This document shows positions 6,415 to 12,586 of a stretch of DNA of 12,586 nucleotides, in pieces. Position 1 is the first letter of the stretch. The number at the start of each line of letters is the position of its first letter. Under the pieces are notes generated by a model. The model was not told where the DNA came from and ran no database searches. It saw nothing but the letters and a program-made list of their open reading frames with translations. The position numbers were made by a program, and so were the translations under genes. The DNA comes from an uncultured Butyrivibrio sp. (GTDB taxonomy: Bacteria > Bacillota > Clostridia > Lachnospirales > Lachnospiraceae). The DNA is taken from the NCBI RefSeq assembly GCF_947169445.1, contig NZ_CAMVPU010000082.1, positions 1-12,586 of the forward strand, read 5' to 3'.

Positions 6415-9400
6415 TTAGTTAATAAGCACTCCGTTTTCATCAAAGGTGTACTTCTTAAACCATTTTGTAATAGTTCTGCCTATTACCATATGACCTTCTG
6501 AATCAAAATAATGTCTTCCATCTTCAAGGTCAACAAAGGAACTTACTACCTTGTGTCCCTTTTTATTAAAGTAGTACTTCTCTCCTTCTACTTCATAAAC
6601 TCTGCCAGAGACCTGAACGCCCTTTTCATCAAAATAATAGGTGCATGTCCACTTGGTCATAAATCCTGTGACCATTCGTCCCTCTGAGTCAAAATAGTAT
6701 GTCTCTCCATCAATTGTTACGAACTGGCTTATAGCCATTGTTCCTTTTGGCTCCTTGAAGTAGCGATAAGAACCCTCTACCATCTGAAGGCCTGTGAGTT
6801 TTGTTCCATCCTCAGTAACCAGATAGTATGAGCCATATTTTCTGATAAGTGTCGCCTTTACAGGCTCCTCTTTTTCCACATTTACTATCTGCCACTCATG
6901 AACACCTACTCCTGTGTTGTCATTTTCAAGTTTTGTAAATGTAGCACGGATGCCTTTTGTAGTGATGCTCTCAAATTCTGATACTGTAAAGTCATCAACA
7001 ATCAGCTCTGCTGCAGATACAGTTGCAATCTTTTGCCATTTACCATCTTCATCAATAATCTCGTAGGTGATCTGAGAAGGATATTTGATTCCACCATTGT
7101 CAATCTCAGATCCGTCATACCACAGGTACATATTGGAGGTATTAAAGGTAACTTCTGTTGGCCAAAGATATGTTAAAGACTCTCTTGCAGAAGAATTTCC
7201 CCAGGTTCCCCAGTGACCATACCTGCTGTTGTAGGAATCTATTGGAAGATTACCGTCGTTAACTGCAGGAAGTGATTCCCAACCGGATGTATGTGAGGCT
7301 GACAGCTGTGCGATAAATGCAAGGTTATCGCCCTCAACCTTGAGATTTGCAAATGCAGAAGCCATAGCTTCATCAGCTGCTCTTAGTTCTGTATCACTTA
7401 CATCTTCTTTCTTGAGGAGTTCTTCTGCAGCAGCTATAGCAGCTGTAAGACCATCAAAGCCTTCTATTACATGTGTCTTTTTTACCAGCTTATAAGCCTT
7501 GATATCATCTTTCAGTGCCTGCTTGGCCGCTGAAAGCGCATCTCCATATCCGTAAACCTTCCATTCGATAACGCCACTGCCAAGGTTCTGTGGATTCATG
7601 ATCATCCTGATTGCTGTAGTCTTGACAGGATCAAATGTGGTCCTGTTATACTTGTTTAGCTCAACTCCAAGCCCCTCAACGCCTGTGAAATTCTTCCATG
7701 TTACTCCATCAGCATCAAGATAATAGTAATTAACTGATGCAGGATTTAAGTTTCCATTTCCATCTCTGAAATAATAAGCGTCAGTTCCTGTAAGTATCTG
7801 TTCCTCTTCCCAAGTGTACTGTACCCATGCCTGTGCGCCATTATTGCCGCCCCAGTTGTGCCAAGCGCCATGGCTTGTATCTCTACTGGAGGTTGGCTCG
7901 TAGCCGTCGTTAAGTGTCGGACATCCGCCAAGATCATTTCTATTCTCGTAAATAGCAGAAGGCACTGCATTTTCAGCCAGATTTACAAGGCTTCCATTTA
8001 CAACCATTACTGTTAATGTGGCTGTTACATCATATCCTGCTACCCGGCCGGTTACTGTAAATACTCCAGCCTTGCTATATTTCTCAGGATCAATTTCAGC
8101 CCATGTAACATCTGCTTTTTCAAACAAGCCGTTTGAATAAAGAACCTGCACCTGTGTAGGCAGCTTAGGCGCCTTTCCTACTGGTGTGACCACATCTCCT
8201 GCTATTGCGGAAGTTATAGTAACTTCTTCACCGGTTCCAAAAATTTCAAGTGCTATCTGAGAATCCAGTGCTACAGAATAGATTCTGAAATTATCTATAA
8301 TTCCATCAAAGTATGGATCTGTCTGATTTGTTCCTCTTCCAATGTAATCTGACTGATTAGAGGAAAGCTGTCCCAGTGTAAGTGTGCAAGGCTCACTGAG
8401 CTTTTCATAGCCGTCCACGTAAACAACTGCTGTCTGTCCATCAAGTGTAAGTGCTACATTCTTCCAGAAATCCTTGGATATAGCCACTCCTGTCTTGTAG
8501 GCTGTTCCATTTATTGAAAGAACAAGTTCATTTCCATTTTCAAAAGAAATAGCAATCTTTTTGCCTGCATTATCATCAAGGCTAAATACCTTGGCCCCAT
8601 TACCTTGAGATGCGTTGAGCTTAATATCAGCACTTATGGTGCTTTCATTAAGCCTCTTGAAAAGGCTCTCATCAAGTCTTACATAACCGCTTGAATTGCT
8701 TCCGTTTACACTAAGCCCCTTAGTATCGTCTTTTCCATTACCTGTAGCAAAGTTTCCAACTGCCTCGGCAGCCTTGCCTCCTTCAACTTCGTTTAATATC
8801 TTTTTGCCACTTATATTGTCAAAGGTATACTCTGCTATAAGCTCAGGAAGCTGATTATCATCTGTTACAGTAACCACTACGCTGTCTGACTCTCCTGTAG
8901 AAGCGGTAAGTGTAAACTCATAAGCGCCAGCCTTACTAAAGGTTACATAAGTGCTGAGATTATCAGGTGTTGCAAGAATTGCACTTCCATCCTCCGGAGA
9001 TGCAGTAACAGTCCATGTTCCAGAAATCTTATTAGCTGCATTACTGCTATCTGTTATAGTTCCTGCAAGCTTTACTTCGTCATAGATATCAGCTGTGAAA
9101 TCTTTACCTGCATTTACTACCACGCTGCCTTCAAAGGCTCCGGCTACTACCTGTACTTCCTGAAGCTGTGCCCCCGATAGCCTTACAGGCACTGTAACTT
9201 CTTCCTTTGAAGAATTAACTATAAATCCGCACTGAGCTTCTCCATCAACCAGAAGTGTGTAGGCCCCTTCGTTTAAACCATATAGAGTAACTTCTGAAGT
9301 GTGACCTGTTTCCTCGAGGTTTTTGATGGTAAAAGAAAGAGCGTCTTTGCTGTCACTTATGGTTGCGGTAGTATACTGATCTCTTTCAAGTTCCAGATAT

Positions 9401-12342
9401 AATTCTTCATTTATAAGATTAAGCTTTGTATAAAGACCATCGAGTGGTATTACTACATACTGACCGTTATTCTCAGATACTTCACAGCCATATCCAAAGA
9501 GTCCAAATATAGGATCCTCAGCAACGTCTGATGAAAGAATCTGTACAGCACCAAATAATCCCAGGTCAGCCTCTCCTGTCATCTGTCTCCAGCCATTATG
9601 GAGTTTTCCACCGCCAGTTCCCTGTCCGCCCAGATTACCCATCTCAGCCTGATAGGTCCAAGCTGCGGCACCAATGTTCTCAGAATCTGCATCTATCTGT
9701 CCTGAATTGATACAGGTCAGATTTCCAAGCTTGGCTGCATAGCTAAGTCTCTGAGCCTCTGCCCTTTCTTCATCAGAAAGGCCACTGTTCTGATAACGGA
9801 TATAGTCATCCATACAGAAGCCAACCAGGGACATAGAATATTGGAACTGCCACCAGTTCTCACCGCAGTTAGTTACAGGAACACTATATTCGTACCATAT
9901 AGGCTGAGTTCCTCTGCAGGCTCTTGTCTTAAGGTCAATAGCTGACAACATTCTTTCTGCATTAGTTGTATCTTTTCCCGCCTCGAGCTGCATCTTGGCC
10001 AGAACGTAAACGGCTTCTTCACCTGTATTGTCGTATGAGTACTCAGAACCATAAGGATATCTCTGGCGTTTGAAGCTGTTATATTTTTCGTTCATTATTG
10101 CTTCTACATTACGTGCCTGAGTTTCAAAGCCTTCTGCTCTGAGAGCATCTATGATTGCCGGTGTTGTGCTCTCTCCCATAACACCAGTGCTCCAGTTATA
10201 GGCTACACCGTTCCCGTAATACAGAGCGTACAGAATGTTATAGGCCCTTAAAAGATATGTATCAGGTGTTTCCTTATAGTCCACAAGATCCGGATACTTG
10301 CTGGCTATCTTGTACATCATGAAATAGGTGTTATAAATATGAGGGTAAGCATATCCTCTATAAGTAGGTGATGCGTTTGGCTCATTCATTAGGAAGTCAT
10401 GTACCAGATAGTCATTATGATGTTCCTGCATGAGACCATTCCAAATAGCTTTATCAAGATATTCATCAAGTGCTTCTACTTCAGATGCCTTGGGCTGATA
10501 TACATTCTTTTCAGCAAGGAACGTTCCATGGGTTAATCCCCAGTCATCTCCCCAGCCCCAATAGCTCATATTAAAGTAGTCACGCTCTACATTGTTTCTG
10601 GTAGTCTTCTGATCCATCATCCAGTCATCAAAGACTTTATCTCCGGTCTGCCCCGGAAGATCAAGCTGTGTCTTGTCAACCATGAAAGTTGAATGAGTTT
10701 CCAGCGCCCCGTCTATGTCATCCATGATGTAGAACTGGAAGGTTGTCTTTTTATCCTGCCAGCTTACTGTAACGTTATGGTGGCCAAGATCGTAAAACTT
10801 AAGATCATATACGTGATACTGCTCACCGTCTTTTTCAACCGTCCTTTCATAGGTCATTGTTGCATCGCCCTGATGAGGAAGGGTTGAACTTACGGTAGAA
10901 GCGTGCCCTGCAAAAAGATCAAGCTGATCCGGGCACTTGATATCTATAGAAATATCCTCTGGATCTATTGTCGTGTGAAGGTACATTTTGGCCGGCATAT
11001 TTCTTGCAAAAGTCATGCCCGGAACTGCTACTGCATCAATAATCCCTTCGTTGTAAAGGGCTGATCCAAGGGACTCCTGGTTTGGAACTGCACTGAAGTT
11101 AAAGGTGTAGTTCTTTTCCTCTCCCTGTCCAAGGGTAAGACTGGTATTAGGCAGGTATCCCCGGTTAGTCTTTTTGATGTTATCAGAATGAATGTAAAAG
11201 ACATTAAGTCCGTTCTGCCATCCTGACTGATCCTGACACCATGCAGCTTCATAGTTCTCACGCTCATTAGTGCGCCAGTGATCCTGATACTCAAATCCTG
11301 CATCAGTACTCTGATCTGGTGTCATCAGAAGAAATCTTCCCTGTCCGCTTGGCCTTGTTACATAAATGTAAGAACCATTCTGTCCCACAAAGCTGTGATC
11401 AACGGATCTTGTCTCATAAATCTGATCTCCTCTTGTCCAGAACTCATTGAAAGGAAGAGGAAGTCCCAGATCGCCTACGATAATATCATCGCCTGTGATG
11501 TTCTTTAAACTGATGTCCCACTTTAGTTTCTCTCCTACCAGCTGATAGGTTTCAACAATAAGGAGGTCATTGATCTCTTTTGTGGAAGCGCTGCTATCAA
11601 GGGAAGGATCATAGACTACAGTGATCTTTTTCTGCTCATTGTCGACAAAAATTTTACGAATGTCACCAGAATTGGCTGTTCTCTCATCCCTATAGTTTCT
11701 GCCGTCACCACTCTTTGTTGCCAGCATCAGCTCTCCAAGCCATTCATGACCTGATGTATTCTGAGAAGGAGTGTTACTCTCGTTCATTACATAGTTTGTA
11801 TCAAACTCATCTCCAACCAGCTTAAGAGTTGTGATCTGGCCATACCTACCTACTGAAACCCGGAAGTATTCATTAGAAATTGTTCCACCGTTTTCTGATA
11901 GTTCGCCATCAAAGTTCTCGGCAAGTTTCCTTGCTCCAAACACCTCCTGATCTGCAGAATTCTCAGTTGATGCCCTGTCGGATGATGCTTCTGATGAAGC
12001 CTCTGATGATGCATTGCCTGACGCATTGTTTGACGCATTATCTTCAGCCTCCTCGGTTGATGAGTTACCTGCTGCCTCATTTGATGCATCCCCAGGTTCT
12101 TCTGTTCTTTCTTCTGTTGTCTCTTGTGATGATTCTTTTGATGATTCGTCAGATTGTCTGTCTGTCGATCCTACAGATAATTCTTCAGATGCCTCATCAG
12201 CTGCGCTTGCAATCGTGGTCAGATTCCCCTGATCCGCAGCGATTACCCCAATAGCCATCTGTGACACAAGCATTCCAGCTGAAAGAATTGCTGCAAGGCA
12301 TTTTGCGCCACGTTTTTTACCCACACTAACTTTTTCCCCCAT
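6415..12342 (-). CDS. Giant secreted modular DUF5695 protein with cell-wall-binding repeats
   Basis: A 1975-residue secreted protein, first gene of the operon. Approximate order: signal peptide 1-36 (basic start, hydrophobic core, VIAA-DQ); acidic Ser/Ala/Glu linker 45-135; DUF5695 region 140-1055, consisting of a beta-sandwich part to about 550 and then a helical six-hairpin-like part; PKD/Ig-like 1070-1160; LamG/concanavalin-like 1165-1370; bacterial Ig-like (Big_4) 1375-1448; discoidin (F5/8C)-like 1452-1600; helical FIVAR-like spacer 1600-1668; second discoidin-like module 1670-1825; YG-type cell-wall-binding repeats 1830-1975. Acid-rich conserved-looking motifs that could be catalytic are WGWGDDWG (595-602), HDFLMNEP (648-655), GSEYSYDNTGEE (765-776) and GENWW (827-831). 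DUF5695 has no reaction known to me; a glycan-cleaving role is inferred from the fold, the carbohydrate-binding modules and the GH127 and transporter neighbours. The start ATG 12340-12342 has AAGGAGG five bases upstream. Confidence 0.88.
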   Translation of the reverse strand: MGEKVSVGKKRGAKCLAAILSAGMLVSQMAIGVIAADQGNLTTIASAADEASEELSVGSTDRQSDESSKESSQETTEERTEEPGDASNEAAGNSSTEEAEDNASNNASGNASSEASSEASSDRASTENSADQEVFGARKLAENFDGELSENGGTISNEYFRVSVGRYGQITTLKLVGDEFDTNYVMNESNTPSQNTSGHEWLGELMLATKSGDGRNYRDERTANSGDIRKIFVDNEQKKITVVYDPSLDSSASTKEINDLLIVETYQLVGEKLKWDISLKNITGDDIIVGDLGLPLPFNEFWTRGDQIYETRSVDHSFVGQNGSYIYVTRPSGQGRFLLMTPDQSTDAGFEYQDHWRTNERENYEAAWCQDQSGWQNGLNVFYIHSDNIKKTNRGYLPNTSLTLGQGEEKNYTFNFSAVPNQESLGSALYNEGIIDAVAVPGMTFARNMPAKMYLHTTIDPEDISIDIKCPDQLDLFAGHASTVSSTLPHQGDATMTYERTVEKDGEQYHVYDLKFYDLGHHNVTVSWQDKKTTFQFYIMDDIDGALETHSTFMVDKTQLDLPGQTGDKVFDDWMMDQKTTRNNVERDYFNMSYWGWGDDWGLTHGTFLAEKNVYQPKASEVEALDEYLDKAIWNGLMQEHHNDYLVHDFLMNEPNASPTYRGYAYPHIYNTYFMMYKIASKYPDLVDYKETPDTYLLRAYNILYALYYGNGVAYNWSTGVMGESTTPAIIDALRAEGFETQARNVEAIMNEKYNSFKRQRYPYGSEYSYDNTGEEAVYVLAKMQLEAGKDTTNAERMLSAIDLKTRACRGTQPIWYEYSVPVTNCGENWWQFQYSMSLVGFCMDDYIRYQNSGLSDEERAEAQRLSYAAKLGNLTCINSGQIDADSENIGAAAWTYQAEMGNLGGQGTGGGKLHNGWRQMTGEADLGLFGAVQILSSDVAEDPIFGLFGYGCEVSENNGQYVVIPLDGLYTKLNLINEELYLELERDQYTTATISDSKDALSFTIKNLEETGHTSEVTLYGLNEGAYTLLVDGEAQCGFIVNSSKEEVTVPVRLSGAQLQEVQVVAGAFEGSVVVNAGKDFTADIYDEVKLAGTITDSSNAANKISGTWTVTASPEDGSAILATPDNLSTYVTFSKAGAYEFTLTASTGESDSVVVTVTDDNQLPELIAEYTFDNISGKKILNEVEGGKAAEAVGNFATGNGKDDTKGLSVNGSNSSGYVRLDESLFKRLNESTISADIKLNASQGNGAKVFSLDDNAGKKIAISFENGNELVLSINGTAYKTGVAISKDFWKNVALTLDGQTAVVYVDGYEKLSEPCTLTLGQLSSNQSDYIGRGTNQTDPYFDGIIDNFRIYSVALDSQIALEIFGTGEEVTITSAIAGDVVTPVGKAPKLPTQVQVLYSNGLFEKADVTWAEIDPEKYSKAGVFTVTGRVAGYDVTATLTVMVVNGSLVNLAENAVPSAIYENRNDLGGCPTLNDGYEPTSSRDTSHGAWHNWGGNNGAQAWVQYTWEEEQILTGTDAYYFRDGNGNLNPASVNYYYLDADGVTWKNFTGVEGLGVELNKYNRTTFDPVKTTAIRMIMNPQNLGSGVIEWKVYGYGDALSAAKQALKDDIKAYKLVKKTHVIEGFDGLTAAIAAAEELLKKEDVSDTELRAADEAMASAFANLKVEGDNLAFIAQLSASHTSGWESLPAVNDGNLPIDSYNSRYGHWGTWGNSSARESLTYLWPTEVTFNTSNMYLWYDGSEIDNGGIKYPSQITYEIIDEDGKWQKIATVSAAELIVDDFTVSEFESITTKGIRATFTKLENDNTGVGVHEWQIVNVEKEEPVKATLIRKYGSYYLVTEDGTKLTGLQMVEGSYRYFKEPKGTMAISQFVTIDGETYYFDSEGRMVTGFMTKWTCTYYFDEKGVQVSGRVYEVEGEKYYFNKKGHKVVSSFVDLEDGRHYFDSEGHMVIGRTITKWFKKYTFDENGVLIN
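6418..6855 (-). repeat. YG-type cell-wall-binding repeats at the C-terminus of the DUF5695 protein
   Basis: Residues 1830-1975 hold about six or seven diverged repeats of roughly 20 residues, each with an aromatic core such as TYYFDSEG, TYYFDEKG, KYYFNKKG, RHYFDSEG or KYTFDENG followed by a Gly/hydrophobic turn. They resemble choline- or glucan-binding repeats (PF01473/PF19127 style). They probably hold the enzyme non-covalently on the cell wall or on glucan. No LPXTG sorting signal is present. Confidence 0.85.
11938..12210 (-). repeat. Low-complexity Ser/Ala/Glu linker in the DUF5695 protein
   Basis: Residues 45-135 are almost only Ser, Ala, Glu, Asp, Asn and Thr, with repeated NAS and SSEAS units. 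At DNA level short GATG/TCTGATGA-like units recur. This is probably a flexible spacer that carries the enzyme out through the wall. Such tracts readily change length by slippage. They also create long but spurious open frames on the opposite strand. Confidence 0.75.
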
Positions 12343-12347
12343 TTTTT

Positions 12348-12354
12348 CCTCCTT
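12348..12354 (-). promoter_or_regulatory. Strong ribosome binding site of the DUF5695 gene
   Basis: AAGGAGG on the minus strand, five bases before the ATG at 12342. It confirms this start and suggests strong translation of the first gene of the operon. Confidence 0.85.
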
Positions 12355-12369
12355 CTAGTTGTGTGCAAA

Positions 12370-12381
12370 GTTAACGTTTTC
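12370..12381. promoter_or_regulatory. Weak operator-like site in the leader
   Basis: GTTAACGTTTTC keeps the AACGTT core and the outer G/C pair of the two upstream LacI-type sites but loses inner symmetry. It lies in the leader, 28 bases before the start codon. It may be an auxiliary operator. Support is limited to similarity in sequence. Confidence 0.3.
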
Positions 12382-12396
12382 CCTTTTCATATTTAA

Positions 12397-12418
12397 AGCT
12401 GTAGTCCTCGCTACAACT
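12397..12418 (-). promoter_or_regulatory. Leader hairpin exposing a GGA-containing loop
   Basis: On the minus strand AGTTGTAG pairs with CTACAGCT (eight pairs, one G-U) around a six-base loop CGAGGA. It lies in the predicted 145-nt 5' leader, about 55 nt before the start codon. It could be a site for an RNA-binding regulator or a stability element; no T-run follows, so it is not a terminator. Confidence 0.35.
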
Positions 12419-12455
12419 CATGATACTCATTTAACTCATCCCCCATTTTCATTTT

Positions 12456-12471
12456 AGGTAAACGTTTACCT
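12456..12471. promoter_or_regulatory. LacI-family-type operator, perfect 16-base palindrome
   Basis: AGGTAAACGTTTACCT is fully palindromic with the central CG typical of LacI/GalR-family sites. It lies just downstream of the predicted transcription start, where bound repressor would block transcription. The repressor gene is not in the window. A sugar-specific repressor is more likely than CcpA, since catabolite sites are usually less symmetric. Confidence 0.8.
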
Positions 12472-12494
12472 TAATTTGGATTTTATATTGTTGC

Positions 12495-12521
12495 ATTATA
12501 TATGTAAATAGCAATTTTCAA
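12495..12521 (-). promoter_or_regulatory. Probable operon promoter
   Basis: Minus strand TATAAT (12495-12500) with TTGAAA (12516-12521) upstream at a short 15-base spacing, or ATTGAA at 16. The -10 box is perfect and the -35 region suboptimal, so an activator may help. The predicted start near 12488 would place the perfect palindrome just downstream and give a leader of about 145 nt. No better candidate is seen between the gene and the window end. Confidence 0.5.
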
Positions 12522-12558
12522 TAATATTGTGAGCAATTTTTTGGTTGTTTTTTATTAA

Positions 12559-12570
12559 GAAAACGTTTAC
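12559..12570. promoter_or_regulatory. Upstream LacI-family-type operator
   Basis: GAAAACGTTTAC has the same AAACGTTT core as the perfect site, with one broken pair. Its centre is 101 bases from that of the site at 12456-12471 and it lies upstream of the predicted promoter. A two-operator arrangement around a promoter would suit repression by looping. Confidence 0.6.
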
Positions 12571-12586
12571 CATTATCTTGTAATTA

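Noticed and set aside
6393..6443. Longer GH127 start (TTG 6443 or ATG 6440)
   Set aside because: It would overlap the DUF5695 coding end, adds residues not typical of the family and lacks a good ribosome binding site; ATG 6392 has GAAGGGG at proper spacing.
11880..12254. Long open frames on the plus strand opposite the start of the giant gene (124 and 72 codons)
   Set aside because: They mirror the low-complexity Ser/Ala/Glu linker, consist mostly of Leu/His/Pro or Ser/Asp runs and have no ribosome binding site. They are antisense shadows.
12411..12452. A 13-codon leader frame (MKMGDELNEYHEL) ending in the leader hairpin
   Set aside because: No ribosome binding site precedes either ATG, and so short a frame is expected by chance. 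It was not called a leader peptide.
1..12586. CRISPR array, tRNA, rRNA, phage or transposon genes
   Set aside because: I saw no spaced direct repeats, tRNA-like cloverleaf, rRNA segments, integrase or transposase coding in either strand.

Overview
The window looks like chromosomal DNA from a low-GC, Gram-positive, polysaccharide-degrading Firmicute, most likely a gut or rumen Lachnospiraceae of the Butyrivibrio/Pseudobutyrivibrio type. The reasons are AT-rich DNA, strong AGGAGG-type ribosome binding sites, a lipoprotein-based CUT1 sugar transporter without a local ATPase, a DUF624 (YesL-like) protein, and a very large secreted enzyme ending in YG-type cell-wall-binding repeats. The genus is an inference from style, not from a database match.

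All genes read on the minus strand, right to left. At 12343-12586 there is a regulatory region with LacI-family-like operators (core AAACGTTT) and a sigma-A-like promoter. It is followed by one apparent six-gene operon: (1) a 1975-residue secreted, modular DUF5695 protein (6415-12342); (2) a cytoplasmic GH127 beta-L-arabinofuranosidase-type enzyme (4452-6392); (3) a sugar-binding lipoprotein (2948-4399); (4, 5) two CUT1 ABC permeases (1872-2837 and 1010-1855); (6) a DUF624 membrane protein (287-994). Gaps are 15-22 nt except for the two that flank the binding-protein gene (52 and 110 nt), and both of these contain hairpins.

The simplest reading is a Gram-positive polysaccharide utilisation locus. 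The wall-attached DUF5695 protein would cut or debranch a plant glycan outside the cell. The lipoprotein and permeases would import the oligosaccharides, powered by an ATPase encoded elsewhere. GH127 would then remove L-arabinofuranose (or a related sugar) in the cytoplasm. The DUF5695 fold has no activity known to me, and its pairing with GH127 is the main functional lead.

The left 286 bases are dense in signals. An intrinsic terminator (121-158) lies about 130 nt past the operon. Between the last stop codon and this terminator sits a near-consensus promoter (247-275), so promoter and terminator delimit a possible ~120-nt small RNA carrying six GGA motifs. Further left, a second near-consensus promoter with two TGACAC-type dyads leads to an RBS and the first 11 codons of a gene that runs off the window (1-35), possibly an autoregulated TetR-type regulator.
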